Notes under the pieces: model-generated
The model's input: the letters and a program-made list of their open reading frames with translations, nothing else
The model's database searches: none
Told to the model about the DNA's origin: nothing
Assembly: GCA_016647705.1 (NCBI GenBank)
Contig: CM028326.1
Location: 15,811,901 to 15,875,900 of the forward strand
Source: Eucommia ulmoides
Taxonomy: Eukaryota; Streptophyta; Magnoliopsida; Garryales; Eucommiaceae
Direction of reading: 5' to 3'
DNA length: 64,000 nt
Shown here: one piece after another, positions 1 to 10,054 of the stretch
Layout: each line of letters begins with the position of its first letter
Position numbering within the stretch: the stretch's first letter is position 1
Program-made: the position numbers and the translations under genes

Positions 1-618
1 TGATTGTGTTTACCGTTATTCTTCGATTATATGCTTGTTTAGATATATTGAGAATATGGGGTTTGACACTCGGGAGAGGTGACCCCGGATTCAAACTAGG
101 GTTAAACACAACGTGACGATCTAATAACCCGGGATGGAGTTAGAAAGTGTGCAATCAATGACGTTGGAGAAAGACTCATATGACCTAGTGTTGTGAAGAC
201 GTTGATGGGGATTTCTTCATTGACGCGAAGTTGCATATTCACTCATCTTACACTCGGGAGAGGTGGTGAGTAAGTTTATGATACAAAGATTGTCAGATAA
301 GTTGAACACCGTTAACGTAAGTTAAATGATTCAAACAGATTGAAGTAAATGAAGTCAATCCCTAGATAATCCATCCTCCTAAAACATCTCAATTTAGTTT
401 ATATAGTATAATTTGGTAAATTAGTATTTTAGTTTAGTATATTATTAATTATGAACACATTTTTTATCGCCTAGATAAAGTTAGATTATGATAATTGCTG
501 TACTCGATAATAATCTCAACCAATTCTTGTGGATACAACAACCCCTACTCTTGCAATCTATACTGAAACGTGACCAGTACATTTGCGGTGAAAGTAGCGA
601 CGTATCTACGCACTACCA
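1..618 (+). repeat. 5' LTR of A1, 3' portion only
   Basis: This matches the right part of the 3' LTR of the same element (about 4915-5534) and of the A2 LTRs (about 51760-52390). It ends in CTACCA directly before the primer-binding site. The upstream part of the LTR, including the palindrome block, is outside the window. Confidence 0.85.
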
Positions 619-624
619 AGTTTT

Positions 625-642
625 TGGCACCGTTGCCGGGGA
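625..642 (+). other. Primer-binding site of A1, tRNA-Asp type
   Basis: TGGCACCGTTGCCGGGGA differs at one base from the complement of the 3' end of plant tRNA-Asp(GTC), TGGCGCCGTTGCCGGGGA. It lies six bases after the LTR end, where minus-strand DNA synthesis would start. A2 has the same site with a different single mismatch (52397-52414). Confidence 0.85.
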
Positions 643-766
643 TTGTGTTTTAGATTATTGTTGATATTGTGAGTAAATAACTTGATTTTAATTTAGGAAT
701 TTATTTTGTTTATAACTTTTCCTTGTAGTTTTTTTTTTTTTAGTTTTTCTTGCAGAGTACTTGGAG

Positions 767-1771
767 ATGTTAGATCAACAGGTACTTATGCAATTATTTC
801 AACAAGATTCTGAGCCGTTTTATTGTGCTTGAGATCGTTACAATGAACTGCTATTCTGGTTTCCGAATCATGGGTTCCCGAGGGAATGTCAAGTCCTGAA
901 TTTTCTCAACAGGTTATCAGTCGCAGCCAGAACATGGGTGGAAGGAGGAAACGGTACCTCCTCTTTCTACGACCTAACCGCGGACGAAGCCATTTGGTCA
1001 TTGGAGGAATGAGCAACCTATGATTATCATTATTGGAATTATTCACCAAGTCACCAAAGCTTGGGGGATAGTTTCACCACCACGGCGCTATGGATTAACA
1101 CACCGGACCAATATATTGAGTCTTCCCCCACCCTGGAGAAAATATTCGTTGATTTTATTGGGGATACTCAAGAGTTTTAGAGGGAGACGCATGATCGAAT
1201 CAATGAGCACGAGGATCGTCTTGACAATATCGAGACGGTCTGCGCTGAAAGCGCTATGACCGTAATGTCTTTGCAAATGCAAATCGGTCATCTTCTTTGC
1301 TACATTGAGGCCAAGTCAGACATGGTGACACTGAGAGGTAAACAAATCATATCCGAATGTGAAAGCCAAAGTGAGGAACCGAACGCAAACGGAAGGCACT
1401 TGGGTGAGATTGAAGACGATCAAGCTAATTGGGAGAGAACCCAAGTGTGGATTGGCGATGGAGATTCACATATTAATTGTTGTGAGTTTTCACCATTTGA
1501 ATTCCAGTTGGTGATACCGCACTCAATCTAAGACAATCACATTTATGAGGATCCGATGTGGCTCACCTATCTTACCCCATTTCCAGCTCAGTACAATCAA
1601 GCTCCCCAAGCACAAAATCCAAAGAAGAATCGAGTTGAAAGCCCAGGCCGATTAAAGACAAATCTCACCAGTCTTGAGGGCATTCAAAACCAAGACCCGT
1701 ACATGGTGTTGTATGACATGTACTACAGGCGAAAGTCGCTCTTTGACGAGCACTTCTCCATGTTAGGCTGA
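767..1771 (+). pseudogene. Truncated gag of family A (copy A1), four internal stops
   Basis: One reading frame of 335 codons runs from an ATG at 767 to a TGA at 1769-1771 with no frameshift. It is broken by four in-frame stops: TGA 830, TGA 1010, TAG 1178 and TAA 1529. The first 90 or so residues resemble the C-terminal half of the plant retrotransposon gag domain (PF03732), with the RYNELL, RTWVEG and DEAIWSLEE segments. The N-terminal half of that domain is absent, and translation would begin in mid-domain just after a TTTCTTGCAG acceptor-like sequence. The next part (NEHEDRLDNIETV onward) looks like the coiled-coil end of gag; the remainder is acidic and proline-rich. Gag would form the particle shell, but this copy cannot encode a full product. 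The TGA at 830 replaces an expected Trp and is shared with A2. Confidence 0.75.
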
Positions 1772-3328
1772 AGACCTTAAATCAAGCGCTTTTTGGGAGG
1801 TAACCCAAGGCAAAAATAAGTTAGATCCATCTCTGCCGACTTGATTCAGAGGCGAGTTTCTTTTGCCTCCCAGGTACGTGTTTTAAACCCTTGTCTTCAT
1901 TATCATGCTATATGCTTCTATTGGGATCACTGATGGGTTGTTGTGGACATTACCCGTTTTAAGTTCGGTGGTGATGTGTAGTATGTTTAGTATGTGTTAG
2001 TATTGTTCGTTATGTTTTATTGTTTTAATTGTATGCATGTGTGTTTAGGTTAGTTATTGTTATGTGCTGAGTTTTGACTTCATTTGAACCATTACCCGAT
2101 GATGAGTCTGTCCCCTGACTGTTTATTATGGTCGAGCGTAAAACTCATTCATGTGTGTTCTGTGTGCTTGACGTATCATTTTAGTAAAAGTTATTGTAGA
2201 TCCTAAATGCACGAGCACGTAAACTCAATGTATAACTATCCAATTGATTTGAAAACGATTATCCATTAGCCAAGTTCATGACAATAGGGATTTTAGAACC
2301 TGCTTTGGGAGAAATTCGAGACGAAATTCCAGGCGAGGTAGTTTGAGAGATATGATTTAGGCATTTGTTTTTATTGCTTGAGCCTTTAAAGCTTAAATTG
2401 TTAAATGTTTATCCCTCGTTACCCTGTCGAAGCCAAAAAACCGTTTCAATTCTAAACACTTAACTAATACCTTGGCCGATAAAACTTCTTTCCAAACCTG
2501 TATCGCTGAGCCAAAGGCACAATTTAAGTGAATCAAGTTAGCATTCATTATGCAACTTGAAGTGAGCAGTTGGGTTTAGGGTGAACTTTTCATTGGTTCG
2601 GTATTCGAGTACTCACTTGTCGTTTTTCTTTCGTTTTAACCACACCCGTGAAATTGTGATAATCAAATAAGTTTGGGGGTGTGGTTCATGTAAAAAAAGA
2701 AGAAGGAGAAAAACATGTTTATACGGTTTTATTTTCTGTTTTTTTTACAAGTGAGTACGACATTCTTAAATGATTGTTCAGGGTTGTTTCAATTTTATCT
2801 TTGGGGGTTCAAGTGTGAGAGTACCAAGCATGTGCCTCGAGTATCGTCAAGTTAACGACGTTAACCTGTTTTCTATTTCCGATATACCCTTGGGCGTTTT
2901 CCGAAACCGAACCAAGTCCTACTGATCTTTTTGAATTTCTTAGCCTACATTAGTGAAGAATAGAACCCATGTCAGGCTTATGGATTCCCTATATATTTTT
3001 GGTTTTAGTCATGAGCTTATTGGATGGATAATCCAATCCGATTGACGGATTGTTGTATAATTGAGTTTTATCACACATGTTGATAAGATCTAAAATGGCG
3101 CTTACTATCATCGAATATTGAAATTCTATAACACCACATGATGTGTTTTATTCTTGAACTTGATAGGATTGGGGGCCGATGAGGGAAAAATCGTTGGCCG
3201 GTAGATGATATTCAAAACTTGTACATTATTATTTTTAGTGTTTTTCATTTTTAGTTTTTAAATTCATAATTAGTTGTTATATTTTCTTGTATTGTGTGGG
3301 TGTTTTACTCGAGAACTAGCAAAATTCT
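1772..3328 (+). other. Long non-coding tail of A1 with post-gag hairpin
   Basis: No coding frame is visible. Just after the gag stop, 1793-1808 forms a stem of TTGGG and CCCAA around AGGTAA, preceded by AAGCGCTT. A2 has it at 53564-53579 with a changed loop. The rest aligns throughout with A2 (53580-54554 plus 56688-57253). Conservation of so long a non-coding stretch between copies reflects shared ancestry; whether it also carries packaging or translation signals is unknown. Confidence 0.7.
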
Positions 3329-3343
3329 AAGTTTGAGGGTATT
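3329..3343 (+). other. Polypurine tract of A1
   Basis: AAGTTTGAGGGTATT lies immediately before the TGATAAG start of the 3' LTR. The equivalent tract in A2 is AAGTTTGGGGGTATT (57254-57268). It would prime plus-strand synthesis. Confidence 0.65.
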
Positions 3344-3544
3344 TGATAAGTGTAATTTACCTATCTATTTTCAAACCGAACTTGTTAGTTTTTGAGTATT
3401 TTTATAGTGTTTTAATACGTTTTTATTCTTTTTGTTATAAATTAGGTGTGTGGGGTAAAAATGGATGAAAACGGATCATAAACGATCAAATCGAATTAAG
3501 AGCGGTGGAAGAACGGTGGAAAACAAGCAAAAGGGCAAAATTCA

Positions 3545-3720
3545 GAACCTGCAGCCCATCGTCGCAGCGGTCAAAATACAGAGAAAGGGCTTAAACTTTC
3601 TGCAAATCTACCACCACGGTGGTAAAATAACAGAATGTCTCTGCTCCCACTGCTGCATCCACTGCCATGGTGGAGACTACTGCCGACATACCTACCGTCA
3701 AGGCGGTCACTCTGTACAGA
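3545..3720 (+). repeat. Palindrome block in A1 LTR (ACCACGGTGGT type)
   Basis: Several short inverted repeats follow one another: ACCACCACGGTGGT, CCACTGCCATGGTGG and ACCGTCAAGGCGGT. The flanks (ATTCAGA.. upstream, GACATACC between units, a T-rich stretch downstream) match those of the palindrome blocks in the other family A LTRs, but the palindrome cores differ. Confidence 0.75.
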
Positions 3721-4060
3721 TTTTAGATATGTTTTAGATTTTTTAGATATTTTGTTCTCTATTTCCTTCCTCATCTCTTCTATTTCGACCATTAGAGCTC
3801 ATTTAGAGTTAGAATAGAATAAATAGTGTTTTGGGGAGTACTCAACCAAATCCGAAGGAGAAGAACACAAAGCGAAGAAGGAGAAACGATCTCGGAGCGA
3901 TTTTAGCGATGAATCTTCTGAATTCGACTAAGTTCTCTTTGTTTCTTTCTTTATTTCTTAACCTCGGTTTATTGTTTGAGCATGTTTAGCTCGTTTTTCA
4001 TTGTATAAATGGTTATGGCTATTAGCTAAACGGATATTGTCTAGGGATTAATATAATTTA

Positions 4061-4858
4061 GGAAAAAGTACAATTTAGACTCTCTAACTATTGACACATT
4101 TCTAAGTGGTCTCTCTAAGTTTAAACGTTTCATTTTAAACCCTCTACACATCATAACGTTTCAAATTCGTCCATCCGTTAGAGATTCCGTTAAAACTAAC
4201 AGAATCTCAGAGGCAAAATGGTCTTTTCACGTTTTATTAATTTTTTAATCATTTTTAATTAATTTTTTTCTCCCTCCCCTTCCTTTCTCTCTCTCTCCCG
4301 CCACCTCTCTCTCCCTCTTCCTCCCCTTCCTCTCTCTCCACCCTACCCCACCCCACCCCACCCCCTGTTGCAGGGGGTAGAACCATCCTCGTAACAGGGG
4401 GTGGTTGCACCCCCTGCAACAGGGGGTGGAATCACCCCTTACAACAGAGGGTGGTTGCGCCCCCTGTTTTAGGGGGGTGGAACCACTCCCTGAAACGGGG
4501 TGTGTTTTCACCCCCTGCAACAGGGGGTGAAAAATCACCCTCTGTTACAAGGGGTGGGGTGGGGTGGGAGGGAGAGAGGGGAAGGGGAGAAAGAGGGAGA
4601 GGGAGGTGGCGGGGAGAGGGAAAGAGGGAGAGAGAGAGAAAAAAATTAAAAATAATAATAATTAAAAATGATTAAAAAATTAAAAAAACGTGAAAAGACC
4701 ATTTTGCCCCTAAATTTTGTCAATTTTAACTGATTTTCTAATGGAAGGACGAATTTGAAATGTTATGATACATAGAGGGTTTGAAATGAAACGTTTAAAT
4801 TTAGAGGGACCACTTAGAAATGTGTCAATAGTTAGAGGGTCTAAATTGTACTTTTCCC
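4061..4858 (+). mobile_element. Foldback Mutator-like element FB1
   Basis: A 798-bp element has terminal inverted repeats of roughly 180 bp that begin GGAAAAAGTACAATTTAGA and end in its inverse. It is flanked by the exact 9-bp duplication TATAATTTA (4052-4060 and 4859-4867). The uninterrupted site is visible in other copies of the host LTR (about 51696-51710). Long inverted repeats plus a 9-bp duplication are the hallmark of Mutator-like elements. It has no coding capacity, so it depended on a transposase from elsewhere. Between the arms are a CT-rich flank, a hairpin array and a GA-rich flank, so nearly the whole element can fold on itself. Confidence 0.9.
4362..4556 (+). repeat. Central hairpin array of FB1 (CACCCCCTG..CAGGGGGTG)
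   Basis: About seven imperfect units of 25-35 bp each pair a C-run half with a G-run half around a short loop. The unit at 4408-4428 is a perfect 9-bp stem with a CAA loop. The many runs of four to six G could also form G-quadruplexes. Open frames across the block on both strands are by-products of this composition. Confidence 0.85.
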
Positions 4859-5534
4859 TATAATTTATGAATATGTGGTTTATTTGAAATCGGTGTTTCG
4901 TTAATGGTTGTTCTTCATTAGTGTTTGCCGTTATTCTTCGATTATATGCTTGTTTAAATATATTGAGAATACGGGGTTTGACACTCGGAAGAGGTAACCC
5001 CGGATTCAGACTAAGATTAAACACAACGCGACAATCTAATAACCCGGGAGGGAGTTAGAAAATGTGCAATCAATGATGTTGGGGGCAAGACTCATGTGAC
5101 CTAGTGTCGTTAAGATGTTGAGGGGGACTTCTTCGTTGATGTGAAGTCACATATCCACTCATCTTACACTCGGGAGAGGTGGTGAGTGAATTTACGATAC
5201 AGAGATTATCAGATAAGTTGAACACTATTAACGTAAGTTAAACGATTCAAACACATTGAAGTAAATAAAGTTAATCCCTAGATAATTCATCCCCCTAAGA
5301 CATCTCAATTTAGTTTATATAGTATAATTAGGTAAATTAGTATTTTAGTTTAGTATATTATTAATTATAAACACATTTTTTATCACTTAGATAAAGTTAA
5401 GTTATAATAATTGCGGTACTCGATAATAATCTCAACCAATCTCTGTAAATATAACAACCCCTACTCTTCCAATCTACACTAAAACTTTACTTGTACACTT
5501 GCGGTAAAAGTAGCGACGTATCTACGCGCTATCA

Positions 5535-5930
5535 GTAAGAAACAAAATGTGGTAACAAGATTTAGTGCAGAAGCAGAAGTAGAATTTTGAGCAATGGCTC
5601 AAGAAGTTTTTGTGAATTACTATGATTAAAGATTATCTTGGAAGATCTGAAGATTAAATGGGATGGACCGATGAGACTTTACTGCGACAACAAATCATAT
5701 ATTAGTATCGTGCATAACCCGGTACAACATGATCGAACAAAGCATATTGAGGTCGATAGACACTTCATTAAGGAGAAATTGGAAAGTGGCTTAATGATTT
5801 GTACACCATATGTCTCTACTGACCGTCAGCTAGCAGATGTGCTTACCAAAGGATTAAGTGGCTCCCATGTTTCAAGAGATTGTATCCAAGCTGGGAATGA
5901 AAAACATTTATTCACCATCTTGAGGGGGAG
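5535..5930 (+). pseudogene. Ty1/copia RNase H fragment and 3' end (K2)
   Basis: The sequence encodes the end of a copia polyprotein: SAEAE near 5560, YCDNKSYISI (catalytic-Asp region), the HDRTKHIEVDRHFIKE block and QLADVLTKGL. This is the RNase H domain that removes the RNA template strand during reverse transcription. A stop interrupts it at about 5587 (TTTTGAGC), and a reading-frame change follows the LTKGL block. The upstream part is missing because A1 is inserted at its left edge. A GAGGGGGAG purine tract (5922-5930) and an LTR start follow. Confidence 0.85.
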
Positions 5931-6142
5931 TGTTGAGAATAAGGAAATTAGTTTTTTGGAAAGTCTATTAACAACTGTAAATTTCTAGGATTAGGGAGAT
6001 TCATTGTATTTCTAGAATAATCCCTTGATTAGGGGAGTCTACTTTTACTTTTATTTTTATTTTTTGCAGCTAAGGTTATCTATATTAATCCACTGTTGTA
6101 CAGATAAAAAATATGTAAAAAATAATTTCTTCTTTTCTTCCA
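5931..6142 (+). repeat. Short copia 3' LTR of K2
   Basis: It begins TGTTGAGAATAAGG right after the purine tract and probably ends TTCTTCCA at 6142, giving about 212 bp, a common size for short copia LTRs. No second copy is in the window, so the right edge is inferred from the TG..CA rule only. Confidence 0.55.
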
Positions 6143-6802
6143 CGGTTAAAGATATCATTTTATGTTGCGATTAACTGTTGCACTTGTACAATTACTAAAA
6201 GAAGAGGGACGATGAAGTGAAGAGACCTATTTTGATGTCAAATTGTCATTCTACAAAGTAGTCAACAACAGACATAAGGTTACTTGTACTGCAGGTTTTC
6301 CCCTTTAAATGCCATGCCAACAGTTGAAGGGAAAAAAAAGAGAAAAACTAGCTTGAAAAGTTGAAGAACACTATTGATCTTTTGTTGATGCAGAAAACAA
6401 GTTTTATTCGCGTATTTCATAGAGATTTTTCAACTGTAAAAAATATAGAATAAGTAAAAATTATCTATAATGTTTGAAAATAATTATTTCTTTTTCAAAA
6501 ATATATTTAGCACTAAAATGATCAATGGAAAAAAAACAGTAATTTGCCAAATATATTAAAGCCAACCAGTGAACGCCCAAAAGAAAAAGGAAAAAAACAC
6601 TAATGGTGAATATTGAATTAATTGTACTTTGTTCAATAATGTGTGCCAAAGTGTAGGTAGAGGAGTTTGTGATTTCCTTATATGACATTAATATGTTATA
6701 TAGCAAAAGAAGTGACTTTAGGTTCGATAAGAAAGATTAAAGCACATCAAAAGAAGGAAGGCTGCATGTGGTTTTGTTTGATTATGATCAATTGGCTAGC
6801 TC

Positions 6803-6833
<31 letters not shown>

Positions 6834-7164
6834 TTTTTTTTTGGCATTGTATTTATATTTGAGGAGTACATAATGGTTCTGGTTGGGTAATGATATTGTA
6901 TTAGATTATGAAATCAAACAGAACAACAAACTAAGTATTGGATTATGGAGTAGGTCGAGTCGACCTGTAGAGCGTCCACATGGACCCCAAGTTCCATGAA
7001 TAGTCACCATGTGAATGAGTGCACCTCTTAGTCTCAAAGATCAAGTCTATTTGGAAGACACCTATTGGAAAGGATACACCTTTGGGATTTTCTCTATAAA
7101 TATCCATTGATACCTCTAAGGTTTCTAATCCCATTAGATTACAAAAAATTAGAGTGGCTTTGGT
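6143..7164. other. Unassigned AT-rich DNA, no gene seen
   Basis: No convincing coding frame, RNA gene or paired termini. It has a T-run at about 6817-6841 and a possible TATA box (TATAAATA, about 7095) followed by a T1 insertion site. The stretch around 6945-7164 continues after T1 at 16183 and could be part of an LTR or a promoter, but nothing in it settles that. Confidence 0.4.
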
Positions 7165-7445
7165 TAATGTGTAAGACCCTAATTTTCGCATGTGCATATT
7201 CATTAGCTGCATTTTAGAACATTTAGAAAATAACTGGGTAGAATGTGTCATTTAATATTTAATTTAAAATTTTAGGGGTGAATTTATAGTTTTAAGAATA
7301 TTAAATTTTGAAATTGGGCTTAAATAATAACCTAAAGAAAATTTGGGGGAGGTTAATGTAATTTAAAAAATAATATATATATATAAATATAATCATGGAA
7401 AAAAAGAAAGAAAACACACACGTGGCCACAAGTTAACCTTCTCTC

Positions 7446-7464
7446 TCATGCATATATATACCTA
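7446..7464 (+). promoter_or_regulatory. Candidate TATA region of T1 LTR
   Basis: CATGCATATATATACC lies in a pyrimidine-rich context and is kept in the 3' LTR (about 13719-13736). It is the best TATA candidate upstream of the TG-rich leader. No transcription start can be proven from sequence. Confidence 0.4.
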
Positions 7465-8775
7465 CATTTCATGCACCTAAAACGAAGAGAAGAACCGGAG
7501 CAAGAGAGAGTGGGTCGGCGGAGTGCGGTTGGCGTGGGTTTGTGTATGTGCCGTCGATTGCATGTGTGTGTGTGTTTTGTCCGTCGATCAGTGCGTTGTT
7601 GACGGTGATCGGACACGTGTGTGTGTTGGGGGGGGGGGATCACTGTCGTCGTTTGGTAGGGAGTGGGTGTTCGGTTCTGTTGTCCGGCGGTGTGTGTATG
7701 ATCAGTGATTGTGTGTGTGTGTGGATCGCATGTGTGATCGTCGCCGTTCGTTGTCGTGTGCTGTGGGTGTGTTCGTCATTCGACCATCGTCGTTGGTGCA
7801 TGTGTTCATTGTGCATGTGTGTGTATTTCGATGTGAATGTGTGTGTGTTGATCGACCTCTGTGTGTGTATGTGATCGGACGTGTGTATATGTGAGGTTCA
7901 TGTGTATGGTGCTGTTCATCGGCGGTGTGTGTTCAGTGGTTGTGTGTGTGTGTAGGTGGCCGTTGTTTAGGCTATTCGTAGGTGTGTTGTTCAGCGCCGT
8001 GTATGTGTGTCGGAGTGGTGTGTGTGTCTTCATGCATGGGTATGTGTTTGATAGCTGACGTGGGTGGGTGTGATCACCGGTAGTGAGCGTGGTGATCGGC
8101 TAAACCCAAAATAGAAACAGGAGAGAGAGAGGGAACTGAACCAAGAACAAAAACCCAGAACAGATAAAGGGGGTGTTCGCCGCAGCGATGAGGTCCAGGC
8201 ACAGAAAACAGAAAAGAAAAAAGGAAGGGAAAAAGAAGGGAAAAAAATAATAATTTTTTTTTTCCAAAATCCAATCTCTTGGCAGGTAATTCGGAAACAG
8301 CCAAAATTTTAGTCGATTACTATTTTCATTAAATTAAATTATTAGTATTAAAATTTTCGTAATCGTGATAACAATTTTTTGTAACCATAAATTGTGATAA
8401 ATGTTGTACATTAACTATTTACATAACGAAATTTGGGGGGGGGGGGGTGAATAATAATTTTTCATAATTAAATTTAGAGAATGGAAAATTATGTAATTTA
8501 GGGCAATGTATTGCATATTAGGGTTATTTTAAATAAAATATTTATTTAGGCCCTATCACTATTAGGTTCACAGGCGCCAGCGTTCCGGTAGTTCTGACGT
8601 CGCTATTTTTGCAGTACGGAAACGAGGTGAGTGTACTGTCTTCTATGTAAATATACAAATTTTATTTTCGTATAAATTGTGAAAAAATATGTTTATTAAA
8701 ATTGGACGATTTTACAACTTATGTGGATCAAGTAGATTTTTAAACGTGGAGAGTGATTTTTGTCCAACTTGCCAT

Positions 8776-9122
8776 AGTTTGATCCTGTCAGAGGGCATGT
8801 CCTGCGGGATGGTATTAACCAGTTAGGAGGGCACGTCCTGCGGGTGGTTGATTATGTTGTAAGATATTATGACCTATCCGGAGGATTAGTCTGGCAGGTA
8901 GTTGTTGATTATTATGACCCGTCAAGAGTGCCAGTCCTATACGTGGTTAACTATATTATGACCTGTCCGGAGGATTAGTCCGGCAGGTTATTGTTGATAT
9001 TATGACCTGTCCGGAGGATTAGTCCAGCAGGTGGTTGTTGATTATTATGACATGTCAGGAGGATCAGTCCTGCAGGTGGTTGATTGACCCGTCAAGAGTG
9101 TAAATCCTGCGGGTGGTACCCC
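8776..9122 (+). repeat. Hairpin array in T1 5' LTR
   Basis: Eight or so units of about 40-50 bp repeat the pattern CCTGTCnGGA..TCCnGCAGG, imperfect inverted repeats separated by GTTGTTGATTATTATGA-like spacers. The 3' LTR has the same array (15045-15442). Related arrays occur at 20515-20645, 23412-23560, 41715-41985, 48960-49050 and, inverted, 58770-58875. Confidence 0.8.
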
Positions 9123-9872
9123 TACCATTGGGGATAATAAATGGCTCTGACACTGATAGTCACTTTAGATGGCACAGTTGTACAAGTTACGGTACCGTTG
9201 TAACTCCCGATTGTGAGGTAAAAATGATCCTATGGTTAGTAGGGAAGTGGTGTGCGGTATTTTATTATACGATGAACTGCCTGGATTGATTGGCTTAAAT
9301 ATATTATTTTAAAATGGGTTGGCGTAGATATATTATTTTATTGCACTGGTTGACTTAAAATATTTGGATTGAGTGTTTTAAATATATTATTTCATTACGT
9401 TGGTGGCAGTGGAACTGGTTTTTCAACATGGTATGTGATTATATGATATTATGTTTTGGAACGTAGTGTTTACTACTTATACTTGATCCATAAAAATATT
9501 TTTACTATGAAGACAGTACACTGATAAAAATATTTAGTTTCAGATGCTGCAGTTAGGAGTGGGTCTACTACTGGCATTAGGTAGAGTCCGGAGGTAGTGT
9601 CATTTTGGGAGTGGGCCGGTCAGAGGCAAACCGTGAAAGGTTCAACATTTTTTTTTTGTGATTTTTGTTGTATATATTTGGGATGGGTGTGTCCCATATT
9701 TTTTGGAAAGGGTAAATAGATATATGTATTTTTGGAATTTTTTTTTACTATGGTGCAAGTATGTACGTATATATGTATGTTTGTATGAACTTGGTTGACT
9801 GGGCAGGTAGCGTCATGTCGACGTCACTCCCGGCCTCGAGTGACGGGTGCCCGGGGTGGGGTGTGACATTTG

Positions 9873-9884
9873 TGGTATCAGAGC
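9873..9884 (+). other. Primer-binding site of T1, tRNA-Met type
   Basis: TGGTATCAGAGC is the exact standard plant retrotransposon site complementary to initiator tRNA-Met, four bases after the LTR end at 9868. Confidence 0.95.
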
Positions 9885-10054
9885 TTAGGTTATAGGTTCT
9901 GTAGACGTGTCCGTTGTCTAGTCAGTAGTGGACCTTGAGATAGGGTATCGGTAGGTGGTTTCGGCACGCGAGTGGTTGTTAAGTTATTAAATTAAATACT
10001 GTTGTTTTTCTGGTTGGCCTAACAGTATATTAAATTTTATTTCAGATAGTGACT

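Larger units (their letters stand above)
1..5534 (+). mobile_element. Non-autonomous Ty3/gypsy element A1 (family A, gag-only), left end outside window
   Basis: Order seen: end of a 5' LTR (1-618), tRNA-Asp-type primer-binding site, truncated gag, a long non-coding tail, polypurine tract and a 3' LTR (3344-5534). There is no protease, reverse transcriptase or integrase, so mobility must have come from a partner element. The same architecture recurs in A2 at 50961-58708, which shows this is a family and not one decayed copy. The tRNA-Asp site, the gag type and the TTGGG..CCCAA hairpin after gag are features I associate with plant Athila/Tat-lineage elements. The element ends against a copia RNase H reading frame (5535), so it inserted into an older copia copy; the right TSD would be GTAAG, and its left mate is outside the window. 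Confidence 0.85.
3344..5534 (+). repeat. 3' LTR of A1, interrupted by FB1
   Basis: It starts TGATAAGTGTAATTTACC and ends GCTATCA. Without the FB1 insertion (4061-4858 plus a 9-bp duplication) it is about 1.38 kb, in line with the 1.43-kb LTRs of A2. An island of imperfect GC-rich palindromes lies at 3545-3720 in otherwise AT-rich DNA. Confidence 0.85.
7170..9868 (+). repeat. 5' LTR of T1
   Basis: From left to right: TGTAAGACCC start, AT-rich segment, a TATA-like ATATATATA near 7450, a TG-rich stretch (about 7520-8060) with an 11-base G run (7628-7638), a second 13-base G run (8435-8447), a GAGGTGAGTG splice-donor-like site (8624-8633), a hairpin array (8776-9122) and a GC-rich end. TG-rich open frames between 7500 and 8060 are compositional and have no protein features. 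Confidence 0.9.
8627..10045 (+). promoter_or_regulatory. Candidate 5' leader intron of T1 spanning the primer-binding site
   Basis: A strong donor, CGAG|GTGAGT, sits in the 5' LTR with the exon ending at 8626. A strong acceptor, TTTATTTCAG, ends at 10045, ten bases before the gag-type ATG at 10055. Removing this 1419-base segment would take out the hairpin array and the primer-binding site and bring the start codon near the RNA 5' end. The donor is conserved in the 3' LTR and in T2 (GAGGTGAGTG near 48800). A further acceptor-like TTTAGTTTCAG ends at 9543. Splicing is inferred, not shown. Confidence 0.4.

Noticed and set aside
4245..4675. Proline/glycine-rich open frames across FB1, and similar ones at 25936-26540 in FB2
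   Set aside because: They are translations of the G/C-run hairpin array, appear in several frames and both strands, and are not conserved between FB1 and FB2.
7446..8060. Several open frames of 60-110 codons on both strands in T1 LTR
   Set aside because: They come from TG-rich, stop-poor sequence; residues are mostly Val, Cys and His/Thr and frames overlap on both strands. No domain is visible, and the 3' LTR copy does not keep the same frames.
8776..9122. CRISPR-like array of regularly spaced palindromic repeats
   Set aside because: Units are imperfect, spacers are themselves near-identical, no cas genes exist, and this is a plant LTR.
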